From assembly GCA_003345555.1 (NCBI GenBank), contig PRDJ01000010.1, positions 42,513 to 106,512 of the forward strand: a DNA stretch of 64,000 nucleotides. Reading direction: 5' to 3'. The stretch's first letter is position 1. Every line of letters begins with the position of its first letter. The DNA is from Candidatus Thorarchaeota archaeon (lineage in GTDB: Archaea; Asgardarchaeota; Thorarchaeia; Thorarchaeales; Thorarchaeaceae). The position numbers were made by a program, and so were the translations under genes. Positions 25,411-34,001 of this stretch are shown here, piece by piece. The notes beneath the pieces were generated by a model. The model had not been told where the DNA came from. It made no database searches and saw nothing but the letters and a program-made list of their open reading frames with translations.

Positions 25411-26544
25411 TCAGCTCAGCTTTGGCACTCCCAGTTCCCTTTTCAAATCCTCTGCTAGTGGTGTCACCGGCATAGACTCAGCATCAAAGATGTACGGTGA
25501 GCTGACGCCGGAGGCTATTATCGTGACTCTAATCCTATCCTCAAGCTCGGGTATTATGACAGCACCATAGATGATCTCAGCACCCGGATTCACTTGTTCT
25601 GTCACGAGCTCGACCACGCGCTTCGCCTCCCTGAGCTGGAGGTCAGTACTGCCGCTTATGTTGATGAGAATGTTGTGTGCGTTTTCTATCGAGACATCAA
25701 TCAACGGGTTTCGCAATGCGTTATTCACTGCCTCTTCGACCCTGTTCTCGCCCTGCCCTTCGCCCAGAGCGATTATTGATACACCACCATTCTTCATTGT
25801 CGTCCGCACATCTGCAAAGTCCAAGTTGACCAGGCCTGGCCTCGAGATGAGTTCTGAGATTCCTTTGACTGCACGTACTAGCACTTCATCAGCTACCATG
25901 AAAGCTTCTGGAAGGGACAAGTCAGGAGCAATTTCGAGCAACTTCTCATTCGGGATAGCAATCAGAGTGTCCACATGCTCCATTAGGCTCTTGAGCCCTC
26001 TCATTGCATTGCTTTTCCGAATCGCGCCCTCGATTTCGAACGGAAGGCAGACGATTGCTACGGTAAGTGCACCATTTTCCTTTGCTGCTCTGGCAACGTG
26101 CCCGGATGCTCCAGTTCCTGTTCCACCGCCCATTCCAGCCGTGATGAATACCAAATCCGCTTTCACTGCGTCCTTGATCTGCTCATATGATTCCTGCGCG
26201 GCTTTCTCACCAATATCGGGGTTGTTGCCGGCACCAAGGCCTCCACATGTCTCTCGGCCGAGTAGGAGCTTGTGGTGAGAATTGCAGTAGTACAGGTCTT
26301 GAGCATCTGTATTCATGGCCAGCGTTTCTGCTCCCTGAATTCCCACATCCATCAGACGAGTCACAGCATTGTTGCCTGCTCCGCCAACTCCAACGACGAG
26401 TATCTTGGCTGTTGCAGACTCAAGAATGGATGCCAGTTCTTCATCAGTAATGGCGTCCTTGCTGGTCCTCCTTACCGGTCTCGTTCCCGGCAGGTCGCGT
26501 TTCGGTAGTGCTCCGCCTAGTACTTCTTCAAGCAGTGGGTGCAA
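25411..26544 (-). CDS. ftsZ: Cell division GTPase FtsZ
   Basis: A tubulin-fold protein of 377 residues that polymerises at the division site. GVGGAGNNAVTR, the tubulin signature AGMGGGTGTGAS, and NLDFADVRT are all intact, as is the C-terminal activation domain. TTG 26544 is chosen: a minus-strand TATA-like element (AGATAATATC, near 26575-26587) would start transcription about 10 bases before it. The longer open frame would run into the pfkB gene. No obvious C-terminal conserved peptide is seen beyond LGVPKLS. SepF, the archaeal FtsZ anchor, is encoded at 47751. Confidence 0.95.
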   Translation of the reverse strand: MHPLLEEVLGGALPKRDLPGTRPVRRTSKDAITDEELASILESATAKILVVGVGGAGNNAVTRLMDVGIQGAETLAMNTDAQDLYYCNSHHKLLLGRETCGGLGAGNNPDIGEKAAQESYEQIKDAVKADLVFITAGMGGGTGTGASGHVARAAKENGALTVAIVCLPFEIEGAIRKSNAMRGLKSLMEHVDTLIAIPNEKLLEIAPDLSLPEAFMVADEVLVRAVKGISELISRPGLVNLDFADVRTTMKNGGVSIIALGEGQGENRVEEAVNNALRNPLIDVSIENAHNILINISGSTDLQLREAKRVVELVTEQVNPGAEIIYGAVIIPELEDRIRVTIIASGVSSPYIFDAESMPVTPLAEDLKRELGVPKLS

Positions 26545-26629
26545 CTCTACAATACACCTTCTAGTCTCTACTATGATGTAGATATTATCTGAAGAAAAAG
26601 TGGAATACTCTCGACGTATTACCCGCGCG

Positions 26630-27598
26630 CTACTTCCGCCTTGGTCTTTCCTGTCTTCCTGCCTTGAAGCTTCTGAGAATTGGCTCGATAGATATCCCGT
26701 GCTTGTTGAGCAGCTTTGCGACTTCATCCAGTGTGGGTTGCCCGTTTTGCGCTCCAATCTTTGTAATCTTGAGAGCAGCTACGGCATTCGCCATGTGAAG
26801 TGCCTGTTCAATCTTCTCCAGTCTCGTCCATGACGTCAAGAAACCTGCGGCAAACGCATCTCCCGCACCGGTCGTGTCTGCAACAGGGACGTCAAAGGCC
26901 CTTGACGTACAGAACTCAAAACCATCGGATGCTATCGCGCCCTCGCTCCCCATCTTTACAATGACTACGCCCGGAAAGGTTTTTGCCAAGCCTCGGACTT
27001 CACTCTCAGTCGGTTCCACCTTGAAGTACTCTCTGAGTTCGTGTTCATTTACGAAGAGCAGGTCAGTGTGGCGCAATACACTGAAGTAGTCAATCGTCTC
27101 GGCGGTTTTTCCGGGGTCTAGAGAAAGGACCATTCCTTCCGTTGTGGCAATCTCCGCGGCTTTACTGATGGTCATTGGCAGACCGCCCGCCACGTGTATC
27201 GTCCTAGCTCTTGCCAGATAGTCTTCCTCGAGCACATGCTTCTCTAAGAACCTGTTCGCACCGGGCTCAACCATGATTATGCGCTCATCATTAGGGGCAG
27301 TAGCAATCACAAACACGCCGGTCGGTTGATCCGCCAATACGAGGATTGAATCTGTATCGACTCCGATTCTGGACAGCTCGCGAAGATACAACTGGCCATA
27401 TACGTCATCTCCCACACAGCACACAAGACCGGTCTTTACGCCGAGGCGTGCTGACTGAGCGGCGAAGTTCGCTGCCGAACCACCAAACGAGACGTGGCCC
27501 TGTTGGCACATCAGGTGTTCGTTCTTTGCTGGAAGCCTTTCGACCTTGAGTAGCACGTCAATGTTCGCGCGTCCCACTGCAACAACTTCAAGGGACAA
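26630..27598 (-). CDS. PfkB/ribokinase-family carbohydrate kinase
   Basis: A protein of 322 residues. The N-terminal GGSAANFA substrate/lid motif and the C-terminal PfkB signature DTTGAGDAFAAGFL with its catalytic aspartate are present. Members phosphorylate ribose, nucleosides, fructose phosphates or similar compounds. The exact substrate is undetermined. The start is TTG 27598, 14 bases after the argF stop, so the two may be co-transcribed. Confidence 0.88.
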   Translation of the reverse strand: MSLEVVAVGRANIDVLLKVERLPAKNEHLMCQQGHVSFGGSAANFAAQSARLGVKTGLVCCVGDDVYGQLYLRELSRIGVDTDSILVLADQPTGVFVIATAPNDERIIMVEPGANRFLEKHVLEEDYLARARTIHVAGGLPMTISKAAEIATTEGMVLSLDPGKTAETIDYFSVLRHTDLLFVNEHELREYFKVEPTESEVRGLAKTFPGVVIVKMGSEGAIASDGFEFCTSRAFDVPVADTTGAGDAFAAGFLTSWTRLEKIEQALHMANAVAALKITKIGAQNGQPTLDEVAKLLNKHGISIEPILRSFKAGRQERPRRK

Positions 27599-27611
27599 GT
27601 GCAGATACCTC

Positions 27612-28535
27612 TTAGATAGTCAATGCAAGTATTGCTTTCTGGGCATGCAACCGGTTCTCTGCTTGGTCAAACACAACAGAATGGGCGCCGTCAAGGATTT
27701 CGCCGGTGATCTCCTCGTCACGATGAGCTGGGAGACAATGCATCACAATCACGTCTTTCTTTGCTCCTTCGACTAATCTGCTATTAACTTGGAATGGCAT
27801 CAGGGCCGTTTCCTTCTCCTTAGTCCTTTCCTGTCCCATGCTGAAGAAAGTATCAGTGTAGATCACGTCGGCATTCTTGACAGCATCGATGGGGTTGTTT
27901 ACGATTTGCAGGATCGTTCTGTGGTTCTGACTGAGATCCATTGCCCTTTTCGTAATCTCCTTGTTTGGCGTGTATCCCTTAGGCGACCCTATTGTCACGT
28001 TCATGCCTAGTATCGTACAGCCTTCCATTATGGAATTGCTCACGTTGTTGGAGTCCCCTACGTACGCAATCTTGAGCCCCTCAAGTTTCCCCTTGTGTTC
28101 CTCGATTGTCATCAAATCAGCCATTATCTGGCATGGATGCGAGGAATCGGTCAAACCATTGATTACAGGCACGGACGCGTACTTGGCCAGTTCAATGATA
28201 TCGCTATGAGCAAACACTCTCGCCATGATTGCATCGCAGTATCTACTAAGTACCCGGGCCGTATCTGCGATAGTCTCACCACGGGCTAGCTGCATACCCC
28301 CTTGCTCAAGGTAGAGCGCGTGTCCTCCCAGTTGTGTCATTCCCACCTCGAACGAGACTCGGGTCCGCGTAGACGCCTTCATGAATATCATGGCAAGAGA
28401 CTTGCCCTTCAAGAGCTCGTGCGGCTTGCCGCCTTTGAGTTTGTTTTTCAGATCGTGCGCGGTGTTCAATATCGTTCTAAGATCCTGTCTCTCGAAATTA
28501 TAAAGATCGATAAAGTCTCGACCCTTCAGACTCAA
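27612..28535 (-). CDS. argF: Ornithine carbamoyltransferase
   Basis: A protein of 307 residues that makes citrulline from ornithine and carbamoyl phosphate in arginine synthesis. The carbamoyl-phosphate motif STRTR, the HPCQ loop (SSHPCQIMAD), and HCLPAHR are all present and distinguish it from aspartate carbamoyltransferase. The start is TTG 28535 because GAGGTGG lies five bases upstream. The longer frame is not needed. No other arginine gene is in the window. Confidence 0.95.
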   Translation of the reverse strand: MSLKGRDFIDLYNFERQDLRTILNTAHDLKNKLKGGKPHELLKGKSLAMIFMKASTRTRVSFEVGMTQLGGHALYLEQGGMQLARGETIADTARVLSRYCDAIMARVFAHSDIIELAKYASVPVINGLTDSSHPCQIMADLMTIEEHKGKLEGLKIAYVGDSNNVSNSIMEGCTILGMNVTIGSPKGYTPNKEITKRAMDLSQNHRTILQIVNNPIDAVKNADVIYTDTFFSMGQERTKEKETALMPFQVNSRLVEGAKKDVIVMHCLPAHRDEEITGEILDGAHSVVFDQAENRLHAQKAILALTI

Positions 28536-28602
28536 TAGAACCACCTCTGTGAAGAAACCCAACGCGGCTTCACAGGCACCCGGTAATAAAAGTGTTCACT
28601 GC

Positions 28603-29514
28603 CTACTTTTCTCCGATTAGTCTTCGGGCAAACCATTCAGGGTCAAACCGCTGGAGGTCGTCATAACTCTGCCCCGTGCCCACGTAAACTATCGGTTTCC
28701 TGGTCACATAGACGATGGAAAGGGCCGAACCGCCCGACGGGTCTGCGTCAATCTTTGTCAGGATTGAGCCATCTATTCCAATAGCTTCATTGAACTCCTT
28801 GGCTTGTGATAAGGCATCATTGCCAGTAAGCGCGTCTCCGACAAACAGCTTGAGGTCCGGTTCTGCAACTTTCGCGATTTTCGCCATCTCAGCTAGGAGG
28901 TTCTTGTTGCTCTGCATTCTCCCGGCAGTGTCAATCAATACGACGTTGATGTGCTTAGCTTTCGCATGAGCAACGGCATCGTAAGCTACCGCGGCCGCAT
29001 CCGACCCATATTCTTGCCTTATTACCTTTATACCCAGCTTCTGAGCATGCAGCTCGATTTGCTCGATGCTGCCCGCTCGGAATGTATCGCTCGCAGCGAT
29101 GACAACCGAGAAACCGTTTTTCTTGTACAAGTTCGCGACCTTGGCAAGAGTGGTTGTCTTTCCAGTGCCGTTGACTCCGACAAACATGACAGTAGTTGTA
29201 TCGCCTTGATTCTTCTTTTCCGCTGCGAATTGTATGGGGTCTAGGGGGGCCTTCGGTGTTAGCACATCAAGTATGGATTCGTAAACCGCGCTTCTGAACA
29301 GCTTCGTGATGTTCTCGAGTCTGCCTGCTCTGCTTCCCAGGAGCTTTTTCTTAGTAAGCTCCGAGATATGCTCGGCTGCCTCCATTGCCACGTCATTTTG
29401 GATTAGCACGAGTTGCAGTTGCCAGACGGCATCGGTGAGGTTCTTCTCGTTCAGTTCTTTAGTGACAGCCTTCGCTATGGCAGAGTCCAAGGCACCCCGG
29501 AGCTTATCAAACAC
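28603..29514 (-). CDS. ftsY: Signal recognition particle receptor FtsY
   Basis: The 303-residue SRP GTPase that docks ribosome-SRP complexes at the membrane. The helical N domain is followed by the G domain: P-loop GVNGTGKTTT, the insertion-box DTFRAGSIEQ, DTAGRMQ and TKIDAD. The archaeal form has only a short acidic N-terminus. GTG 29514 with AGGAGG upstream overlaps the prefoldin stop by eight bases, marking translational coupling. Confidence 0.95.
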   Translation of the reverse strand: MFDKLRGALDSAIAKAVTKELNEKNLTDAVWQLQLVLIQNDVAMEAAEHISELTKKKLLGSRAGRLENITKLFRSAVYESILDVLTPKAPLDPIQFAAEKKNQGDTTTVMFVGVNGTGKTTTLAKVANLYKKNGFSVVIAASDTFRAGSIEQIELHAQKLGIKVIRQEYGSDAAAVAYDAVAHAKAKHINVVLIDTAGRMQSNKNLLAEMAKIAKVAEPDLKLFVGDALTGNDALSQAKEFNEAIGIDGSILTKIDADPSGGSALSIVYVTRKPIVYVGTGQSYDDLQRFDPEWFARRLIGEK

Positions 29515-29950
29515 CCTTTGGCTCCTCCTGAGCCTGTTTCTGTGCAAGCTCCTGGAGTTGGGCATTCACGCTTGCGGCCTGCAAAACTATGTTCTGATAG
29601 TCTTTGGCGAGCTGCGCATACTGCTGCTCCAGACTGGCAATATCCTCCCCCAGATCCCTTTTCGCGTCCTGCAAGCCCTGAGATATTCTAATGCTACTTC
29701 CGATATCTCGCGTGACCTCTCCTGGGTTTGCCAACTGAGCTTGGATGTACGCGTTGCCGCCAATGCTGATTAGCATCTCCTCCCCTCCCTGTTTCTTCTC
29801 CATCTCTTCAAGGACTGCTAATCCACTTCTGTAGTTTGAGAGCACGGCACGTAGCAGTTCCAAACGTTGCTGGACTGCTTCCATATTGGACTCAAGCACG
29901 CTCTGGTCTTCGAGGAGCTTCTGTGCGCGCCCCTGCACGTCCTCAGGCAT
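29507..29950 (-). CDS. pfdA: Prefoldin subunit alpha
   Basis: A 147-residue protein with two long coiled-coil helices joined by a beta-hairpin region (LISIGGNAYIQAQLANPGEV). Prefoldin hexamers capture unfolded proteins and pass them to the thermosome. It sits in the conserved run eL20-pfdA-ftsY and shares one base of overlap with the eL20 stop. Confidence 0.92.
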   Translation of the reverse strand: MPEDVQGRAQKLLEDQSVLESNMEAVQQRLELLRAVLSNYRSGLAVLEEMEKKQGGEEMLISIGGNAYIQAQLANPGEVTRDIGSSIRISQGLQDAKRDLGEDIASLEQQYAQLAKDYQNIVLQAASVNAQLQELAQKQAQEEPKGV

Positions 29951-30192
29951 TACTGAGCGCTCTCCACTCCGAGGCGTCTACGCAATTCGAGGCTCTTTAC
30001 TTCGGCTGGCTTGAGTTGCTTGATTTCCGAGATCTCTATGTCCCTTCTCCTAATCCTGTGGCGACTGCCAATGTCAGAGAGGGTTCTCTCTCGAATGTGC
30101 GACTCTTTTTCCCCTATCAATTCCTTTGCAAACTTGAATGTATGTTTGTTTTTCCGGTATGTTCCGGTTACGGACCACGCTATCTCGTCCAT
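29950..30192 (-). CDS. rplX: Ribosomal protein eL20 (L18a/LX)
   Basis: An 80-residue protein with the single LX domain: a GTYRKNKHTFKFAKEL opening, EKESHIRERTLSDIGS and RHRIRRRDIEI. It binds the large subunit near the stalk base. It lies 14 bases downstream of aIF6, whose product binds the same face of the subunit, in the usual archaeal order. Confidence 0.9.
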   Translation of the reverse strand: MDEIAWSVTGTYRKNKHTFKFAKELIGEKESHIRERTLSDIGSRHRIRRRDIEISEIKQLKPAEVKSLELRRRLGVESAQ

Positions 30193-30206
30193 TGAAGAAC
30201 ACCTCG

Positions 30207-30872
30207 CTAGACAAATCCGAGTACTTGGCTGATATGGGCAAGCTCAACACCAGTCGTGTCAGTGCCAGCTATCATGCCATCGCTGTTGGCCAATACTCCT
30301 AGTCTTGTATACGGACTGCCTCTGTTGACTGTTCCCACTTCAACATCAACTTTTAACAGCTCCGCTATCTGCTCAATCTCCTCAGTAGTAGCGAGTGGAT
30401 GAACCACGGCACCGCGACTTGTCACCACTGTGTTCGCGCCAACAATCGGGAGTTTGGCCACGGTCCCGGGGACAACTTCGACTCCAAGAGTATCAGATAT
30501 CTTGCGCCGGGCCTTGGCATCGAAGTCAGAGTGGCAGATTGCACCCTTGTCATTTGCCAAGATTATATTGCCCAATGCGGTCATCTTGTTGTCTATCCAG
30601 TCGACTCTGATGTCGCCATAGGTCTTGAGTCGCGCAAGCTCATCGCTCGTCACTGTATAGGGCAACAGCAGTCCATTTGAGTTCGCAATACACATTATGC
30701 CTACTGCATCAAGTGTAGCTACAGTCGATTTCACCAATGGAAGCTTGAACGTATGGTTGATTGTTTCAAGCGATTTGTCTGACATTCGTGGAGATACCTG
30801 CACGAACTTGTCAGTGGCGATTCCAAAGACTCCAACGTTCGAATCGCCCTCGAAATCAGTCCGGGCGATCAC
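30207..30872 (-). CDS. eif6: Translation initiation factor 6
   Basis: The 221-residue five-fold repeated alpha/beta protein that binds uL14 on the 50S subunit and prevents subunit joining. Repeat hallmarks VGVFGIATDKF, GIMCIANSNGLLLP and LGVLANSDGMIAGT are visible. It sits five bases after eL31, as in many archaea. Confidence 0.95.
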   Translation of the reverse strand: MIARTDFEGDSNVGVFGIATDKFVQVSPRMSDKSLETINHTFKLPLVKSTVATLDAVGIMCIANSNGLLLPYTVTSDELARLKTYGDIRVDWIDNKMTALGNIILANDKGAICHSDFDAKARRKISDTLGVEVVPGTVAKLPIVGANTVVTSRGAVVHPLATTEEIEQIAELLKVDVEVGTVNRGSPYTRLGVLANSDGMIAGTDTTGVELAHISQVLGFV

Positions 30873-30877
30873 GCGGG

Positions 30878-31315
30878 TTACGCCTCCGCCAGATAGACCT
30901 TCACTTCATTCTCAGAGTTTTTAGTAGCCCTGATCCTAAGCTTGCGTGGCGGTCTCTGGATCCCGCGAGCCCATATCCGTTCATTCACTTCGGGCTGTAT
31001 CAAGAGCCCCTCGGGCTTCATATGCCTCTGAACGAACTCCCTAAGAACTCTGACCTCTCTCTTAGCCCTGTTATGGCGGCTGCGAGCCCAGTACACTCTG
31101 CGGAAGGGCACAGTATAGATTCTCTCGTCGATAATCTCTTCTTCCGCCGGTTTCTCAGCCGGTGCAGCGGCTTCCTTCTCTTCCCTTTTCTCAGCTGGGG
31201 CCTCAGCTTCCTCTACCTTCTCAGCTGCTGCGGCAGTCTCCTTTTCAGGTTCTGGAGCTTCTGCTGGTTCTTCTTCAACCTTAGGTTGTTTCTTTCCTCG
31301 TTTGCTCATTGACAA
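30878..31315 (-). CDS. rpl31e: Ribosomal protein eL31 with long acidic N-terminal extension
   Basis: A protein of 145 residues; the eL31 fold itself occupies the last 85 (IYTVPFRRVYWARSR, RNRAK-type basic loop, VRVLREFVQRHMKPEG, WARGIQRPPRKLRIRA). The first 60 residues are Lys/Glu/Ala-rich low complexity with no homology to the usual short protein. The core binds near the peptide exit tunnel. The extension would point into solvent and could bind a basic partner or targeting factors, which is inference. Confidence 0.93.
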   Translation of the reverse strand: MSMSKRGKKQPKVEEEPAEAPEPEKETAAAAEKVEEAEAPAEKREEKEAAAPAEKPAEEEIIDERIYTVPFRRVYWARSRHNRAKREVRVLREFVQRHMKPEGLLIQPEVNERIWARGIQRPPRKLRIRATKNSENEVKVYLAEA

Positions 31316-31323
31316 TCACCCGG

Positions 31324-31479
31324 CTAGGGCTTGATCTTCGCGTCACGCCAATGCCGCTGCGCTGGCGTTCTTCTGACCTTTCCACCGGTCCTCATCACCG
31401 CCCACGTCGGCACACTACTGTTGCTTCTCAATTCCTTCCCAAGCCTAAGCTTCTTTCCGAGTGTCTTGGATCTTGCCAT
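31324..31479 (-). CDS. rpl39e: Ribosomal protein eL39
   Basis: A 51-residue basic protein that lines the exit tunnel. MARSKTLGKKLRLGKELR, the VPTWAVMRT centre and the RRTPAQRHWRDAKIKP end match the family closely. The ATG is preceded by AGAGGTG, and the stop lies just before eL31. It is too short for a 60-residue cutoff and is easily missed. Confidence 0.93.
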   Translation of the reverse strand: MARSKTLGKKLRLGKELRSNSSVPTWAVMRTGGKVRRTPAQRHWRDAKIKP

Positions 31480-31503
31480 AGTAAACACCTCTTTGCGGCA
31501 GCT

Positions 31504-31836
31504 TTACCTGAATGTAACTTTCCTTTCTCTTTCACGCCCTTGTATCTGAGCTAGCAATGCCCTTAGCTGCTCGTCGGTGACACGCTCCTTCAGCTTCCCA
31601 GCACTGGCGAGCTCAATGAGCTGCATCTCGAGCTGTTCGGCAAATTGGGGTCTCACCATTTTGATATTGGTGAGTCTTGAGCGAGCTTCAGGAGTGAGGA
31701 TTTGCCGCAATATGCTCTCCTTCTTGGCCTCTCTGTCAGCAGACTGCTGCTCCTGAATCCGTTCCTGTAGCGCCTGGTCTCTCATAGCAGCGAGTTTCCT
31801 TTGACGAATGGCTTCGAGCTCTTCGTCGTCACTCAT
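31504..31836 (-). CDS. PDCD5/TFAR19-family DNA-binding protein
   Basis: A 110-residue helical protein: an acidic-start helix MSDDEELEAIRQRKLAAM, then the three-helix core with ILRQILTPEARSRL, IKMVRPQFAEQLE and LIELASAGKL. Archaeal members bind DNA; the human relative PDCD5 interacts with the CCT chaperonin. The start is ATG 31836. It is found between eS19 and eL39, a common archaeal order. Confidence 0.92.
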   Translation of the reverse strand: MSDDEELEAIRQRKLAAMRDQALQERIQEQQSADREAKKESILRQILTPEARSRLTNIKMVRPQFAEQLEMQLIELASAGKLKERVTDEQLRALLAQIQGRERERKVTFR

Positions 31837-31852
31837 TGAGACCAGTCCTCGT

Positions 31853-32305
31853 CTAGTACTTCTCAAGACTTGGTATTGCTTTTGACAGTTCAGTTTTCAA
31901 TGCACCCGACAACTTATCCAAGTATGATCTGCCTATGTCAGTCATTTCGCGTCCTTTGCTGGCGCGTCTCTTGATGAAACCAGCTCTCTCGAGCTGCTGG
32001 ATGCAGAGCCGAACTATCGATCCTCCGCCTTTTCTCTCTCTTGCCGGCTTATCGCCGCGTCTCTTTCTTCCACCGTATTCGATTCTGAGTCTCTCTACAC
32101 CGATTGGCCCTTCGAGGTAAACCTTCCTGAGAACACTTGCACATCTAACATACCACCAGTCAGGGTCATCTGGAGCTCTCTCTCTTTGTACTCCTGTCTT
32201 TACGAAAGGAGCCCAATCGGGGGGCTGAATATCTTTCCTAGACCTGAGGTCTTGAGCCAAACGACGAATCAGGATGTTGGCGGGTATGTCATATACGGTG
32301 GGCAT
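31853..32305 (-). CDS. rps19e: Ribosomal protein eS19
   Basis: A 150-residue small-subunit protein of the head. MPTVYDIPANILIRRLA is the family start, PPDWAPFVKTG and DPDWWYVRCASVLRKVY are its most conserved helices, and YGGRKRRGDKPARERKG is the basic loop. ATG 32305 is used in place of the longer frame, whose extra residues lack homology. It is needed for 16S 3'-end maturation. Confidence 0.95.
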   Translation of the reverse strand: MPTVYDIPANILIRRLAQDLRSRKDIQPPDWAPFVKTGVQRERAPDDPDWWYVRCASVLRKVYLEGPIGVERLRIEYGGRKRRGDKPARERKGGGSIVRLCIQQLERAGFIKRRASKGREMTDIGRSYLDKLSGALKTELSKAIPSLEKY

Positions 32306-32472
32306 AGGTTCTGTCACCACATCCGACTGAGAAATGGCCACCAGACCCGGACTGGGCCGGTTGCCTATCTCAGAAGGCTGGCACTCCACCCCTGAGAGCA
32401 CATAAAAGCATTACCATCCGTAAGCATGACATTAACGCTCGAAAATCATCTTGGTCCAAACCGATGCGTCCA

Positions 32473-32769
32473 CTACTGCTTCTTTCCGACAGGCATCGAG
32501 CGAACTCTGAACATGACGGCCGTGTTCCCTCTGATGCCAATCAGCTTTGCTCCTGCCTTCGCACACAGGTTCTCAAACAGGGCCTGCTTGGAGTCATTTT
32601 CCCCTACCGAGCTCCGAAGAAGTCGAACCTTTACGTACTTATGCTTCTTCAGGAGGCGCTTGGCTTCCTCAATCAGTCCGTCTGTCACACCTGACTTACC
32701 TACCTGCATCATAGCAGGATCTTGCCAAGCAATTCCAACCCTCACAGGGTCTGGTTTGTCCGAAGTCAT
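32473..32769 (-). CDS. CRM-domain (YhbY-like) RNA-binding protein
   Basis: A 98-residue protein with the CRM fold: VGKSGVTDGLIEEAKRLLKKH, then KYVKVRLL and the GIRGNTAVMFR end with its GXXG-like loop. Bacterial YhbY associates with pre-50S particles; archaeal members are presumed ribosome-assembly factors. It stands between rnp4 and eS19, again among ribosome genes. Confidence 0.9.
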   Translation of the reverse strand: MTSDKPDPVRVGIAWQDPAMMQVGKSGVTDGLIEEAKRLLKKHKYVKVRLLRSSVGENDSKQALFENLCAKAGAKLIGIRGNTAVMFRVRSMPVGKKQ

Positions 32770-32802
32770 ATCGTTCCGCCGTCCAGGATGAAGGTCCGCT
32801 CA

Positions 32803-33129
32803 TTAAGGTTCTTGTCCGACCGGGAATCTTCTGATGGCTCCGCAGTTGAGACAGGTCACGGACACGTGAGTCGATCTGTTATGTCTCAGTCGAACTCTGG
32901 AGGTCTGCCCAGGGATGAGAACCGAACCACATTCCTTGCACAGTCTTCGGCTGATATGACGTGGTATCTTTACGCGTGTTCTCCGACCCAGCGCTTTAGC
33001 AATATTCATCCAGCGGCGTGCAAGCTCAGGTCTCGTCGTTGCCACACTGAGAGCTTGACCCCATAGAATCTCGATTCTTTCATGGGCCAGCTTTCTCATC
33101 TCGGCCTTTGGTGCAGTTCTCTTGGCCAT
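32803..33129 (-). CDS. rnp4: RNase P protein component 4 (Rpp21)
   Basis: A 108-residue protein: two N-terminal helices (HERIEILWGQALSVA and ARRWMNIAKALGRR) and a zinc ribbon with CKECG and CLNCG. It is the Rpr2/Rpp21 subunit that pairs with Rpp29 on the specificity domain of archaeal RNase P RNA. ATG 33129 matches relatives. Its promoter region is shared with the divergent nep1. Confidence 0.92.
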   Translation of the reverse strand: MAKRTAPKAEMRKLAHERIEILWGQALSVATTRPELARRWMNIAKALGRRTRVKIPRHISRRLCKECGSVLIPGQTSRVRLRHNRSTHVSVTCLNCGAIRRFPVGQEP

Positions 33130-33203
33130 CAAGTCACGTCGAATACCCGAAGTGGGCATACTCCTTAAATCATTCGCCAGAAGGAGTTCTGAAGGCTAGC
33201 AAA

Positions 33204-33920
33204 TTGCTTCACCTAGTGTTGTTGGAGTGCCCGCTCGAACTCATCCCACCAGAGCTGACCCGGCTCAAGGAGATACAGAGGTTTGCATCACTGAAGGGCA
33301 AGAAACCTCAGGAGGTCTTACTCGATCAAAGCCACCACGGCCGATCGATGACGCGTCTTCAGGATTCTGACCGCCGTGGCAGGCCCGATATTGTCTTTCT
33401 CAGCTTGATGTCAATCCTTGAGTCTCCTCTCTGCAAGGAAGGTCTGCTTACAATTCACCTCCATTTGCGCGATAATCGGATCGTGGAGGTAAAACCGGAT
33501 GTCCGACTGCCGCGTAACTACGACCGATTCGTTGGACTTATGGAGCAGCTTCTAGGCCTTGGTTCGGTGCCACCGGAGGGGCCTGCTCTATTGAGGGTGA
33601 TCGGTCAGGGGCTGTCTGAACTCCTCTCACAACTGCCTGAAGGCAGAGGAGATGCGCTCACAGTATTAGCTGTGGAGGATGGAAGGAAGACCACGATTGA
33701 TGCTCTCGTATCGCTTTTTCCTGAGGATCCAAACGTGCCGGTCATTGTCGGAGTTGGTGCATTTCCTCATGGCGATTTCGATAAGGCCATACCGCAACTG
33801 TTCGAGAATCACGTGAGTCTTTATGGTGAAATCATGATGGCATGGCATGTTTGCTCTGAGATGCTCTGGACCTATTCGTTGAGGACCGGAATCAGCCGGA
33901 AACAGTTCTCAAGCAAATAG
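33204..33920 (+). CDS. nep1: rRNA pseudouridine N1-methyltransferase Nep1 (Emg1)
   Basis: A 238-residue SPOUT-class methyltransferase that modifies the hypermodified base of helix 35 in 16S-type rRNA. LLHLVLLECPLELIP starts the fold, DQSHHGRSM is the family-specific loop, GRPDIVFLSLMSIL follows, and the cofactor knot VGVGAFPHGDF is near the C-terminus. TTG 33204 is chosen because homology begins there and a TATA-like CTTAAATCA lies about 35 bases upstream. Confidence 0.92.
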   Translation: MLHLVLLECPLELIPPELTRLKEIQRFASLKGKKPQEVLLDQSHHGRSMTRLQDSDRRGRPDIVFLSLMSILESPLCKEGLLTIHLHLRDNRIVEVKPDVRLPRNYDRFVGLMEQLLGLGSVPPEGPALLRVIGQGLSELLSQLPEGRGDALTVLAVEDGRKTTIDALVSLFPEDPNVPVIVGVGAFPHGDFDKAIPQLFENHVSLYGEIMMAWHVCSEMLWTYSLRTGISRKQFSSK

Positions 33921-33965
33921 GACATGAAGGTTTCACTGAGGATTGCAGCAATGACCATCGAATAA

Positions 33966-33973
33966 CTTTAAAT
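33966..33973 (+). promoter_or_regulatory. TATA box for tRNA-Gly(TCC)
   Basis: CTTTAAAT is 29-36 bases before the mature 5' end of the tRNA at 34002, the standard archaeal spacing. Confidence 0.6.
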
Positions 33974-34001
33974 CACGCCGGCTGGCTTGGGCAGAAATGG
34001 A

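Noticed and set aside
25571..26278. A 235-residue frame opposite ftsZ
   Set aside because: Antisense shadow of a clearly recognised ftsZ; Ser/Pro-rich with no homology expected.
26545..26757. N-terminal extension of the ftsZ frame
   Set aside because: Runs through the promoter region into the sugar-kinase gene and lacks homology; TTG 26544 fits the TATA position.
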